Below the pieces are notes generated by a model. That model was not told the DNA's origin. It was given only the letters and a program-made list of their open reading frames with translations, and made no database searches. Both the position numbers and the translations under genes were made by a program. From positions 1 to 50,286 of the forward strand of contig JAUZRZ010000068.1 in the NCBI GenBank assembly GCA_030949945.1: 50,286 nt of DNA. The letters run 5' to 3'. Shown here in pieces: positions 1-9,899 of this stretch. This stretch comes from Sulfurimonas sp. (GTDB taxonomy: Bacteria > Campylobacterota > Campylobacteria > Campylobacterales > Sulfurimonadaceae). Each line of letters starts with the position of its first letter. The stretch's first letter is position 1.

Positions 1-1003
1 TGAAGCTGGTGACATTGTTGCATTTGCTGGAATGGAGACTGTTGATGTTGGTGATACTGTTTGTGATCCTGTAAATCCTGTAGCACTTGACCCAATGCAC
101 GTAGAAGAGCCAACTCTTACAGTTGTATTTGCTGTAAATGATTCTCCGCTTGCGGGTAAAGAGGGTAAACATGTAACTTCAAACAAGCTTCGTGAGCGTT
201 TAGAGTTTGAAATGAACACTAATGTTGCTATGAAACTTGAAGTTGTTGGTGAGGGTAAATTTAAAGTTTCCGGTCGTGGTGAGCTTCAAATTACTGTTCT
301 TGCTGAAAATATGCGCCGTGAAGATTTTGAGTTCTCTATCTCTCGCCCAGAAGTTATCGTTAAAGAAATCGAAGGTGTTAAATGTGAACCATTTGAGCAT
401 TTAGTTATCGATGTTCCTGAAACTTTATCTGGTGGTGTTATTGAGCGTCTTGGTAAGAGAAAAGCTGAGATGAAATCTATGCTTCCAATGGGTCAAGGTT
501 TCCAACGTATTGAGTTTGAAATTCCAGCTCGTGCTTTAATTGGTTTCCGTGGTCAGTTCTTAACAGATACAAAAGGTGAGGGTGTTATGAATCACTCTTT
601 CTTAGAGTTCCGTCCATTTAGTGGTAGTGTTGAGTCTCGCTCTTACGGTGCACTTATCTCTATGACAAATGGATCTACTTTAGCATTTTCACTCTTTGGT
701 ATTCAAAATCGTGGTACTCTTTATATTGGTGTTCAGACTGAAGTTTACGAGGGTATGATTATTGGTGAGCATTCACGTGATAATGACCTTGTTGTTAATC
801 CTATTAAAGGAAAAGCACAGTCAAATGTTCGTTCATCTGGAGCTGATGAAGCTATTAAACTTATCCCACCTCGTGATATGTCACTTGAACGTGCACTAGA
901 GTGGATCGAAGATGATGAGTTACTTGAAGTAACTCCTAAATCTGTTCGTATTCGTAAGAAATTCTTAACAGAATCTGAGCGTAAACGTCACTCTCGCAAA
1001 TAG
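1..1003 (+). CDS. typA: GTP-binding protein TypA/BipA, C-terminal part (5' end outside window)
   Basis: Ribosome-associated translational GTPase of the EF-G/LepA superfamily, involved in stress-related translation and ribosome assembly. The open frame enters from the window edge, so the GTPase domain is missing and only domains II to V remain, about 333 residues. The segment reading [21 protein letters not shown] and the conserved [18 protein letters not shown] stretch are hallmarks of TypA. The tail [13 protein letters not shown] followed by a basic end is the usual TypA C terminus. A palindromic terminator-like sequence follows, so it is probably the last gene of its transcript. Confidence 0.96.
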   Translation, partial: EAGDIVAFAGMETVDVGDTVCDPVNPVALDPMHVEEPTLTVVFAVNDSPLAGKEGKHVTSNKLRERLEFEMNTNVAMKLEVVGEGKFKVSGRGELQITVLAENMRREDFEFSISRPEVIVKEIEGVKCEPFEHLVIDVPETLSGGVIERLGKRKAEMKSMLPMGQGFQRIEFEIPARALIGFRGQFLTDTKGEGVMNHSFLEFRPFSGSVESRSYGALISMTNGSTLAFSLFGIQNRGTLYIGVQTEVYEGMIIGEHSRDNDLVVNPIKGKAQSNVRSSGADEAIKLIPPRDMSLERALEWIEDDELLEVTPKSVRIRKKFLTESERKRHSRK

Positions 1004-1024
1004 AGTTTTCTAACTTCTTCTACG

Positions 1025-1041
1025 GAATCATTTAATGATTC
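1025..1041. terminator. palindromic terminator-like hairpin after typA
   Basis: GAATCATT and AATGATTC form an 8-bp perfect stem with a one-base centre. In RNA a few inner pairs would open into a loop. It lies 22 bases after the typA stop. No clean U-run follows directly, so termination activity is inferred. Confidence 0.45.
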
Positions 1042-1067
1042 TATAGAGATAATCAATTTCTATTTTA

Positions 1068-1127
1068 CTACTACTCTTCTACTACTCTTCTGCTACTAAC
1101 ACTCCGCTAACAATTTTATCCTATAAT
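1068..1127 (+). promoter_or_regulatory. promoter of the PqqD/ATP-grasp operon with 11-bp direct repeats
   Basis: Four consecutive 11-mers run from 1068 to 1111: CTACTACTCTT twice, then CTGCTACTAAC and ACTCCGCTAAC. The last two contain CTAACA at 1096 and 1107 (CTAACA-N5-CTAACA). A perfect TATAAT lies at 1122-1127, exactly 26 bp after the first CTAACA, and the operon start codon is at 1161 after an AGGA ribosome binding site. Repeats over the -35 position with no good -35 hexamer fit activation by an OmpR-family regulator. The same arrangement occurs near 16950 and 28748. Confidence 0.6.
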
Positions 1128-1160
1128 ATACCTAAGAAAATATATTTATTAGGATTTAAC

Positions 1161-1400
1161 ATGCAAGCAATAAATCAACTCGTTCTTGATGAGAACAATA
1201 TCGCATTTCACCCAATGATGGGAAACAGTTATCAACTTAATGATATTTCTAAAGAGATTATTACACTTTTACGTGATGGAAAATCAAAACAAGAAGTTGT
1301 TACTATGCTTAGTGAACGCTATGATGTTAGTGATAACGAACTCTTTATTGATGTGAGTGACTTCTTCTCTAAACTTAAAGTTTATGGACTTATAACATGA
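1161..1400 (+). CDS. PqqD-family small peptide-binding protein
   Basis: 79 residues with the PqqD fold pattern: a short N-terminal strand region, then YQLNDISKEIITLLRDGKS, a helix and a C-terminal helix ending FFSKLKVYGLI. PqqD-like domains act as RiPP recognition elements, holding a precursor peptide for a modifying enzyme, or as small carriers in related clusters. Its stop codon overlaps the ATG of the following ATP-grasp gene by four bases (ATGA), which implies translational coupling and suggests that the ATP-grasp enzyme is its partner. No precursor peptide was found next to it, so the bound substrate is unknown. Confidence 0.75.
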   Translation: MQAINQLVLDENNIAFHPMMGNSYQLNDISKEIITLLRDGKSKQEVVTMLSERYDVSDNELFIDVSDFFSKLKVYGLIT

Positions 1401-2414
1401 AAGTAGCAGTAAGCGGACTTAACAATACTGATAATCCCGCCCCAGGAGTACCTGTTATAAAGAGTATTTCAAGTAAGCATGAGATAATTGGTTTCTCTTA
1501 TGACCCTAATGAGCCTGGAAATTATATGAGCTTGACCGAGAAAACTTATCTTATGCCTTATCCCTCTTTAGGTTACGAGGAGTTAAAGAGAAGACTACTT
1601 TACATTAAAGAGCAAAGCGGTATAAACGCCATCATTCCAAACCTTGATGCGGAACTTCCTCTTTATATCAAATATCAAAATGAGATAGAATCCCTTGGTA
1701 TCAAACTCTGTCTACCTTCGAGTGAAAATTTTGAACTACGAAATAAAAATAGGCTAGATTCTCTCTCTAAAGATTTAAATATTGTCTATCCAAAAACTCA
1801 TGAGGTAAGTTCTGTCTCAGAGCTAGAAAAACTTATTGATGAGGGGAGTAAATTTCCTCTGATGATAAAGGGAAACTACTACAAGGCATACAAAGCACAC
1901 AATCTTGAGAGTGCCATAGAGTACTTCTATAAAATCTCAAATGAGTGGGGCTTTCCTGTCCTTGTTCAAGATGTAGTAGAGGGCGATGAGATAAACTTTG
2001 TTGGAGTAGGCGATGGAGAGGGAACTCTTTGTGGTGGGGTTGCTATAAAAAAGCTGACTACTACTGAGATAGGAAAAATCTGGACAGGGGTAACCATACA
2101 AAATGAAAAACTTCTTCAAATAGCCCAAGAGTTTGTTAAACTGACAAAGTGGAAGGGTCCTTTTGAACTTGAAGTGATGGCAAATCTCAATCAAGTATAT
2201 ATGATAGAGATAAACCCGCGTTTTCCTGCTTGGGTCTATTTCGCTACTAGAAATAGGGGTCAATTTACCGCTTATGGTAACAGACATTATGGAGGGTAAA
2301 AGGGTAGAGCCCTGCTTGACTTACCCTCAAAACAAGATGTATATCCGTTACACAGGCGAACTTGTAACGGACTTTAGTGATTTTATGAAACTACTCTCAA
2401 ACAAAGAGTTTTAA
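1397..2414 (+). CDS. ATP-grasp ligase (one frameshift near 2250)
   Basis: ATP-grasp superfamily enzyme of about 338 residues, resembling carbamoyl-phosphate-synthase-like ligases that join a carboxylate to an amine through an acyl-phosphate. The preATP-grasp region is at residues 1 to 110. The ATP-binding lysine stretch is PLMIKGNYYKA, followed by VLVQDVVEGDEINF and then the metal-binding FELEVMANLNQVYMIEINPR. The frame breaks just after FPAWVYFAT. Removing one A near 2250 restores EIGVNLPLMVTDIMEGKRVE and a tail ending at 2414. Overlaps the PqqD-like gene by four bases. The substrate is unknown; peptide or amino-acid ligation is inferred from the PqqD partner and the downstream decarboxylase. 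Confidence 0.8.
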
Positions 2415-2505
2415 GAACTCTTCTTGCCGATTAGGCAAAGCTTTAGTGAGTGAATAAAATTTGGACGTGTTCAAATTATATGAGATTAACAATAGGAACT
2501 TTAAG

Positions 2506-3833
2506 ATGGAAAAATTAACTTATGAAAAACCGACAATAAATAAAATAGACTTTGCAATGGCATCAAAATATGGAAGCCCAATTACTACACAAAAAATACG
2601 TACAGAGATAGATGGGGTAAGTGTGAATGAACTTACAGAGAAGTTTGGGAGCCCTATTTTTGTCTTTTCTCAAAAAAAGATGGAAGAACTCTACACAAAT
2701 CTATACTCTGCATTTAGCTCGCGTTATCCTGATGTGCAGTTTGGCTGGAGTTATAAAACAAACTACTTAAATGAGATTTGTAAAGTTTTTCACGACTTAG
2801 GTTCATGTGCAGAGGTTGTAAGTGAGTTTGAGTACCAAAAAGCTCGTGCCTTAGGTATAGAGGGAAAAGACATCATCTTTAATGGTCCCTACAAGCCTTA
2901 TGAAGATTTAAAAATAGCGGTACAAGAGGGTGCAAAAATTCATGTAGATAATCTTTTTGAGTTAGATGACTTAGAAAAATTGCTACTGAGTTGGATATAG
3001 TTATTCCTCTGGCAATTCGTATCAATATGGACATAGGTGTTTACCCGCAGTGGAGCCGTTTTGGTTTTAACTATGAGAATGGGGATGCTTATGAGGCAGT
3101 TGAGAGAATGTATGCAAGTAAGAGAATGAAACTTGTAGGTATTCACTCTCACATCGGTACTTTTATGCTTGATGCAAATGCCTATAGAAACGCAACGATA
3201 AAAATTATGCAACTAAAAGAGCAGGTAGAGAGAAATTTTAACTCTGAAATAGCCTATATTGACCTAGGTGGTGGATTTGCAAGTAAGTCAAACCTCAAAG
3301 GAATATACCAATCTACAGATGTTGTTATTCCAACACCAGATGATTATGCAGAAGCGATTACAAATGCCATTTATGACCTAAACAAGAGTGAGAAACTTCC
3401 AAAACTCTATCTTGAGACAGGACGAGCACTCATAGATGAAGCGGGGTATCTACTGACATCTGTTCATGGTTACAAACGTTTTCCTGATGGAAAAAAAGGC
3501 TACATTCTTGATGCTGGGGTAAATCTACTCTACACATCTACTTGGTATAACTTTACTATAGAGACAGATAGATATTATGAGGGTGAAAATGAAGCTTCTT
3601 TGCTTAATGGACCTCTGTGTATGAACATAGATGTGATTGAAGAGAACTTAATGCTTCCACCACTTAACCGTGGAACTGTGTTAAGTATTTCACCAGTGGG
3701 TGCTTACAATTATACACAAGCGATGCAGTTTATTCGTTACAAACCAGCAGTTGTGCTTATAGACAAAGAGGGTAAGGCTCGTTGTATAAAAGAGGTGGAT
3801 GATTTAGCTACCATAAACTACAAAGAAGTGTAG
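2506..3833 (+). CDS. group IV PLP-dependent amino-acid decarboxylase (one frameshift near 2977)
   Basis: Alanine-racemase-fold PLP enzyme of the diaminopimelate/ornithine/arginine decarboxylase group, about 443 residues. The PLP lysine is visible in GWSYKTNYLN, the phosphate-binding loop in DLGGGFAS, the substrate loop in ETGRALIDEAG, and the conserved cysteine in LNGPLC. An in-frame TTG at 2461 exists, but ATG 2506 has an AGGA-type site and gives a more usual N terminus. The frame breaks in an A-run at 2974-2979; adding one A restores KIATELDIVIP. It is not an obvious housekeeping LysA, because the neighbours are a PqqD-like protein and an ATP-grasp ligase. The product is probably an amine or decarboxylated peptide unit (inference). 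Confidence 0.82.
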
Positions 3834-3837
3834 CTTG

Positions 3838-5864
3838 ATGACAAAGCAGGCAGACCTTATTATAAGTATACTCAAACCCTATAGCTCGCTACTGTTTTTA
3901 AACAACAAGTATGTAGGTTTAGCACTGCTTCTTATTACTTTTACAAATCCTTCTGTTGGGATAAGTGGAATGTTTAGTATATTTTTTACCATACTTTTTG
4001 CCGAGCTTATAGAGTTTAAAGAGTCCTACTTCGTGCAGGGGTTTTATATCTATAACTCCCTTCTTGTTGGTATGGGGGTTGGTTTTTTATTTACTCCCTC
4101 TTTACTAAGCATAGGACTTATTGCCATCGCTTCGGCGTTTACCTTTATGCTGAGCTTTATGCTCAACCGACTCTTTAGCGTTTACAAAATTCCAATACTC
4201 TCTTTGCCTTTTTCCATAGTGACTATGTTTATCTATCTAGCATCTCTAAAGTACTCAAACCTTCTCTCCTCACTGATAAATAACTCTACGATTTATGATA
4301 TTGAACTTCCTCTTATCATCAGTGGTTTTTTGAAGTCTTTAGGAACTATCTTTTTTCTTCCCTCAAATATTGCAGGATTTATGATTTTGATGCTTGTACT
4401 CTCTTTTTCGCGCATACTCTTTGTGATGGCTCTGAGTGGGTACTATTTTGGGATTACTCTGCATAGCTATTTTATAGGCTCTTTTGAGCAGGCACTTTAT
4501 GACCCTTATGCTTTTAACTATATTTTAGTGGCTGTTGCACTCTGTGGTGTTTTTCTTCTCCCAACACTCAAGAACTTTTTTTTGTCTCTTGTGGGGGTTG
4601 CCATTAGTGTACTCTTAACAGATGCTATCGCTATACTCTTTAACTACTATGCCATTCCAGTTTTTACCCTACCTTTTAACATTACAGTAATAGTTTTTAT
4701 ATTTATTCTCTCTATTACCTACTACAGAGGCTTCAATCTCAACATAAAAGAGACACCTGAAGCATCACTCTCAAACTATCTCTCTACTATTTTTCGTTTT
4801 GGAGAGACTCATGTGAAACTCTCTTTGCCTTTTAGCGGGGAGTGGAGTGTCTATCAAGCCTTTGATGACACATGGACACACAAGGGAGAGTACAGGTATG
4901 CTTATGATTTTGTAAAGAGCAAAGAGGGAAAAACTTATGCAAATGAGGGACTTTATGCAAAAGATTATTACTGTTTTGGAGAGTCTGTTTTAGCTCCTGT
5001 AAGTGGTTATGTAGTCGCAGCAAGGCATGACTTAGTCGATAACATTATAGGCGAGGTAGATAGAGTCAATAACTGGGGAAATCACATCATCATTAAAAGT
5101 GATAGCGGTTTTTTTGTAGAGATAAGCCATCTGATGCAGTACTCTCTTGTGCATAAAGTGGGTGATTATGTAGAACTCAACACTATTATTGCAAAGTGCG
5201 GAAACAGTGGCTACTCTCCTGAACCCCATATTCACATTCAAACGCAGTATCTCGGTGTTTTAGGTGGTTTTACTCAAGAGTTCTGTTTTAGTGAGTACAT
5301 ACAAGAGAATCAGCTTATCTTTAACAGTGTGCCTAAAAAGGTGAACTTATAGGAGCAGTTATCAAAGACAGAAGTATAAGCTCGCGTTTGCACTTTATAC
5401 TTGATGATATTTTTGAGTATGAACTCTTTGAAGATAATCTCTATAAAAAGAGTGTAAAATTTACTGTAAAGATGAATGCTTACAGTCAGTTTTATCTTCA
5501 AGATGAGGAGGGGAATGAACTCTATTTTTATAATGATGCAAAACAGTTTTATTTTTATAACTACAAAGGAAAAGAGTCTCATCTTAAATGGCTTTTTAAA
5601 CTCGCTCCAAGAATTCCTTTTGTGAGCTCTCGCAAACTAAACTTTGTAGATACTCTTCCTATCTATTTAGTAAAAACAAAACTTCAAAGTGCAGTCATAG
5701 AGTTTCTTGCAACTCTTAATCAAAACATTTACAAACAAGAGAGGAGTTACAGTTTTGATGGAGAGACAATACGCTCTACTTATGGAGAGGTTTCTCTTCA
5801 AGCCGCTAACAAAGGGCTAATACTTATAAGCTATAATTCGACACAACTAAGGAGAAAATTTTGA
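3838..5864 (+). CDS. urea-transporter-like membrane domain fused to M23 peptidase domain (probable frameshift near 5337)
   Basis: Residues 15 to 305 are a run of about ten hydrophobic helices resembling the UT urea transporter family, including LLITFTNPSVGISGMFSIFF. Residues 325 to 490 are an M23 (LytM-type) metallopeptidase domain: HKGEYRYAYDF, a SHL motif in VEISHLMQYS, and the zinc motif PHIHIQ after GNSGYSPE. ATG 3838 follows an in-frame TTG at 3835; the gene starts two bases after the decarboxylase stop. The first frame stops at 5352, but adding one A to the A-run near 5335 reads on as PKKGELIGAVIKDRSISS into a 158-residue frame ending at 5864. I favour one protein of about 676 residues. 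A separate small gene starting at TTG 5388 is the alternative. Confidence 0.75.
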
Positions 5865-6697
5865 TTAAACTATTTCTATTGAGTATTATTTTGTCGGTTT
5901 ATGCTTATGCAGAAGCTATCTCTATCTTACCTTATGGAGGAAATCTCTCTTATGACGGGGATAATAATAAGTCTGTAAAAGAGAGAGCATCACTCTATGG
6001 GGTACATATAACAAAGGGAACACTTGAGTATCTTTTAGAGTTTGATTTTCTCAAAACAGATATTAGACACAAAGATGTTAACTTAGAAAATCTTAGTCAA
6101 AATGATCTTAGCTTTGCTTATGGTCGATATTTTAAGAGCTATATGTATCGTGGAGGTTTTCATTATATTTCAACTAATGATCCTATTTTAGGAGGTGGTT
6201 TTGTAGGGTTTGTTTCGTTGGGTGGATACAAATATTTGGGATATGATAAGTACACTTATGGAGTTGAAGCTTACTATTCTCGTTATACTAGTAGGGTTGC
6301 AGTGACACAATTTACACCCTATTTTACAGCCTACAATGCTCTTAGTCTTTACTGGGGAAGTGGCTTTTCAGTTAAAGCTAACTACCAACTAACACCTGAC
6401 TATGTAAAAGAGAGTTATCTCTCTTTTGATGTGAGTGAAACACTTTACTATAAAAGTATTTATCTTACACTACGAGGGTATGGAGGGGAGATGGTTACCG
6501 GTGTCAAAGATAGTGGATTTACAGTTATAAACACACAAGACCTTATGAAAACAGGCTATGGAGTGAAGTTTGGCTACCACTTTACCCCAGCTGCTATTTT
6601 TTCTCTAAGTTATGATGTGAACAACTATGAAGAGATAGACCTTATAGAAGAGGGGAGTAGCTCTCTTGTGATGGCTAGCTTTTATTATGGATTTTAG
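5861..6697 (+). CDS. outer-membrane beta-barrel-like protein
   Basis: 278 residues with an N-terminal signal peptide (IKLFLLSIILSVYAYAEA). Alternating aromatic and polar residues in repeated amphipathic strands, such as YKYLGYDKYTYGVEAYYSRY, end in a terminal aromatic residue (ASFYYGF), as outer-membrane barrels do. The TTG start overlaps the previous stop by four bases, so it is translationally coupled. No specific family was recognised. Its place at the end of the ligase/decarboxylase/UT-M23 operon suggests an outer-membrane exit route or anchor for the pathway product (inference). Confidence 0.6.
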   Translation: MIKLFLLSIILSVYAYAEAISILPYGGNLSYDGDNNKSVKERASLYGVHITKGTLEYLLEFDFLKTDIRHKDVNLENLSQNDLSFAYGRYFKSYMYRGGFHYISTNDPILGGGFVGFVSLGGYKYLGYDKYTYGVEAYYSRYTSRVAVTQFTPYFTAYNALSLYWGSGFSVKANYQLTPDYVKESYLSFDVSETLYYKSIYLTLRGYGGEMVTGVKDSGFTVINTQDLMKTGYGVKFGYHFTPAAIFSLSYDVNNYEEIDLIEEGSSSLVMASFYYGF

Positions 6698-6700
6698 AGT

Positions 6701-7295
6701 ATGAGATTTTTTATTATTATTTCGATTTTTTTGACACTTCTGAGTGCATCTGAGTCCATAAAAGAGCAGTATCTCAAATCTTATGATTATGAACGAATGG
6801 GAAAATATAGTGAGGCTATAAAAGTTCTCTCTCCACTCTATAAAAAATACCCTAAAGGCTATACCCTTAACCTCCGTTTTGGATGGTTGTTTTTCTTAGA
6901 TAAAAAGTATAAAAATGCACAAAAACACTACAAAGAGGCTTCCACTTATAAACTCTTATGCACTTGACCCGCGTTTAGGACTCATTCGCGTTTATCTCGC
7001 AACTGCCTCCTATCATGAAGCAGAACAAGTAGCAACAGAACTCCTAAAAATCGACTACTACAACTACTATGCAAATATCTACATAACACAAGCGCTCATA
7101 GCACAAAAGAAGTTCGACATCGCATACAAAGTAGTCTCTAAAATGTTAGCACTCTACCCAACAGACATCGCCTACCTTGAACTACTAGCACTTGTCTATC
7201 AAAAGACAAACTCACCTTACTTAGAAAAGCTCTATGAAGATATACTCATCCTAGACCCGAACAATGTCTTTGTAAATACACAAATAAAGGAGTAG
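6701..7295 (+). CDS. periplasmic TPR protein (one frameshift near 6950)
   Basis: About 198 residues with a signal peptide (FFIIISIFLTLLSASES) and tetratricopeptide-like helices: KSYDYERMGKYSEAIKVL, RFGWLFFLDKKYKNAQKHY, and later HEAEQVATELLKIDYYNYYA and KFDIAYKVVSKMLALYPTD. The frame breaks at about 6950; removing one T gives EASTINSYALDPRLGLIRVY. It starts three bases after the barrel gene and closes the operon. TPR proteins usually scaffold protein complexes; here it probably links the inner-membrane fusion protein and the barrel (inference). Confidence 0.7.
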
Positions 7296-7338
7296 GCTTT
7301 TTTATTTTAAGTCTATTTCTTCTCCACTGTAACATTAG

Positions 7339-7447
7339 TAACTGACGTTACGGATTTTTCTTAAAAAAGTCCCTTTTTTATAGCTTTAGGGGGTTGTAGG
7401 GACAAAATTGTCCCTGCGACTATAAGGGGCTTTGCTCCTTATAGTCT
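7339..7447. repeat. dispersed ~110-bp repeat, copy A
   Basis: Matches the reverse complement of 38181-38292 almost base for base over the 92 bp 7356-7447, and more weakly to 7339. It contains GGGACAA-AA-TTGTCCC and the hairpin CTATAAGG...CCTTATAG, plus a small palindrome GTAAC-TGAC-GTTAC at its edge. It lies between the convergent TPR and RND genes, and its last 28 bases encode the RND C terminus. CTGTAACATTAGTAACT (7328) and CTGTAACATTGGTAACT (7446) flank it as a near-perfect direct repeat. Confidence 0.85.
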
Positions 7448-9837
7448 GTAACATTGGTAACTAACTTCATAAGAGCTCCTGTTAGTGTTAGGTTTGTAAA
7501 CATTGCTACTAAAACAGTTACACCTGTTATAAGTCCAAAGTTAAAGAGGTTTGTCATACTTGCAAACATAAAGACTAAAAAGCCTGAACTTAGTACTATT
7601 GAGGTGATAAATATAGCACGTCCCGTTGAGTGCAGTGTGAGTCTTATTGCCTCATCTACATCTCCATGAAGGCTGTAGTAGCGTTGAAAGTTGTGCATAT
7701 AGTGGATAGTATCATCCACAACCATTCCGATGGCAATAGCTCCGATAAGAATGGTAAACATATCGAGTGGTAGGTCAAAAACAACCATAAACGCTATCGC
7801 GAACATAATAGGTGTGAGGTTAGGTATCATACTTAAAAGCCCTAGTTTAACATTACCAATGAGTATTACCATTAAAATCGCTATCACTATAAAGGCGATA
7901 ATGTAGGACTCTATAGAACTCTCTATTGACTTGGTGATAGTTGTTGCAAGTATTGGAAGTGTTCCTGTTACACTGACAGTAGCCATATCTTTAAACTCTG
8001 TGTTTAAAAGTGTTTGGAGTTTATCTATCATCTCGACATACTCAACACTATCAACCCATGGTGCTTTAATGCTAATCCTTGTTTTAGAAAACTGAGAATC
8101 TACAATATCCTCTAAATCATCACTACCACTATTTTCAAAAAGTAAAAACTCTTGTGCTATGAGATCTTTATCTTGAGGAATGACATAAAATTCAGCTCGA
8201 TTTTCATTTAGTGCCATATGTATCTCTTTTAAAACATCGTTGATACTAACAATTTTTCCTATAAAGTAGTTCTCTCCCTTGTAGGTATAAATCTCTTTTG
8301 TGACTCTCTCTATAGCATTTAAAAACTCTGGATTATAGACTCCATTCTCTTTTTGTGTATCTAAAACGACTTCGATGCTAATGGAGCCACGGAGTTCTTT
8401 ATCTATAGTTTCGGTATTTGTTCTTACAATATTATCTTTTTTAAACCAGTGAAGAGGATTGTGTGAGAACTGCATCTGAGATGCTAAAACAAGTGAAGTG
8501 ATAATTACAACAAGAGTCGATAAAATGATACTTTTATAATAATGAGTAGAAAAATTTGCGATAGAGATTGTAAACTTATCTAAAAAACTATCCTCATCAT
8601 GTGCCTTGTGTTTCATTGGGGTTATAGAGAGCATAATAGGGATAAATACAAGTGTTAAAAGGAGTGCAAGTGTCACTCCTAAAGCTGAAAATATACCCAG
8701 TGCAGCTACTGGAGCGATGTCTGAGATGGCAAAGGAGAGAAGAGAGGCTGCTGTAGTAAAAGAGGTCATAACAACTGCAAGCCCTGAGTGACCAATAGCA
8801 TAAGCAATAGCGAAGTTTTTATCTCCTGTCTCATCAAACTTATGATAAAAAATAGAGAGTATATGAATACTATCCCCAATGGCCACAGCTAATAAAAGAG
8901 AGGGAAGTATCTGTGTCATAGAGGTTATGGGGTAGCCAAAAAGAGCCATAGAACCTATGGTGGCAAGGAGTGTTAAGAGTACAACAAAGAGAGGAATAAA
9001 AATACCACTAACTCTTCTAAAGGTTAAAAAAAGTAGTATAGCAATGGTTAAAACAACATAGAGTATAAACTTTGACATATCTGCCATAAGTGTAGTTTGA
9101 AGGTTTTTTGTAACGATAGGCGAACCCGCATCATATATCTTAAAATCCTCTGCCTTGTATTTTTTAAGTATCTCCTCTAGTGTAGAGATGAGCTCATTTG
9201 TCTCAGGAGCTGTGATAAATGCAGCCTCTTCATCGCTGTGTGTATCATCCTCAAATCCATCAGAGAGTGCATCAAACTCATCAGTACCAAGGGAACTATA
9301 GGTATTTGTTGTAATCATAATGGTTGTAAAGGTTGAATCCCCATTGAGATAGAGGTCTCTATAGATGGGAGATGTCTGCGCAAATGTTTTAATAGCATCA
9401 AGTCGTTTTTCATCACTTGGAATACCCTCTAAAAAGAGGTCTTCTACTATAAGTTCAGATTCGTTTCCCACTGTCTTTCTAGCATTTTTAAGGGAGTTTA
9501 CCTCTTTTATATAGGGAACATTTTCCTCTATCTCATTATGAAGTCTAAAGAGTTTTGCTAAGAACTCTTTGTCAAATATATCTTTAGTTTTGATAGCAAC
9601 AATAATTTTTTCATCCCGACCAAACTGATTTCTAAAGTCGTTGTACATAAGAATTTGAGGGTCATCTTTGTAAAGAAAGCCCTCTGTTGATGTATCAAAG
9701 GTAATTTTTGGAAGATTTGATGCAAGACCAATAACTAAAGCCAAAGTCAGTATAAGTGCTATAAACCTATGTGCAATAACCAAATAGGTAAACTCTTCAA
9801 ACTTTTTTTCCACTTGTGAACGCCAGTTAGATGCCAT
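7420..9837 (-). CDS. RND superfamily (MMPL/SSD-type) exporter
   Basis: 805-residue inner-membrane permease with duplicated architecture: one N-terminal helix (residues about 20 to 45), a periplasmic loop, a block of six helices (about 250 to 410), then a second loop and helix block (about 640 to 800). The RND signatures AIGDSIHILSIFYHKF and VVDDTIHYMHNFQRY appear in the two halves. Proteins of this type move lipids, hopanoids or other hydrophobic compounds, driven by protons. No membrane-fusion or TolC partner is adjacent, which fits the MMPL-like group. The final residues DYKEQSPL and the stop codon come from the dispersed repeat, so its 3' end may have been replaced by that element. Confidence 0.88.
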   Translation of the reverse strand: MASNWRSQVEKKFEEFTYLVIAHRFIALILTLALVIGLASNLPKITFDTSTEGFLYKDDPQILMYNDFRNQFGRDEKIIVAIKTKDIFDKEFLAKLFRLHNEIEENVPYIKEVNSLKNARKTVGNESELIVEDLFLEGIPSDEKRLDAIKTFAQTSPIYRDLYLNGDSTFTTIMITTNTYSSLGTDEFDALSDGFEDDTHSDEEAAFITAPETNELISTLEEILKKYKAEDFKIYDAGSPIVTKNLQTTLMADMSKFILYVVLTIAILLFLTFRRVSGIFIPLFVVLLTLLATIGSMALFGYPITSMTQILPSLLLAVAIGDSIHILSIFYHKFDETGDKNFAIAYAIGHSGLAVVMTSFTTAASLLSFAISDIAPVAALGIFSALGVTLALLLTLVFIPIMLSITPMKHKAHDEDSFLDKFTISIANFSTHYYKSIILSTLVVIITSLVLASQMQFSHNPLHWFKKDNIVRTNTETIDKELRGSISIEVVLDTQKENGVYNPEFLNAIERVTKEIYTYKGENYFIGKIVSINDVLKEIHMALNENRAEFYVIPQDKDLIAQEFLLFENSGSDDLEDIVDSQFSKTRISIKAPWVDSVEYVEMIDKLQTLLNTEFKDMATVSVTGTLPILATTITKSIESSIESYIIAFIVIAILMVILIGNVKLGLLSMIPNLTPIMFAIAFMVVFDLPLDMFTILIGAIAIGMVVDDTIHYMHNFQRYYSLHGDVDEAIRLTLHSTGRAIFITSIVLSSGFLVFMFASMTNLFNFGLITGVTVLVAMFTNLTLTGALMKLVTNVTDYKEQSPL

Positions 9838-9899
9838 GCTTGACTCCTTGTTTAAATCTACACTATTATAGGATAGATTTGTTAGGGTATCGTTAAAGC

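Noticed and set aside
7454..7669. Plus-strand open frame inside the RND gene, and similar open frames opposite other genes
   Set aside because: Antisense shadows of conserved genes without ribosome binding sites or family features.
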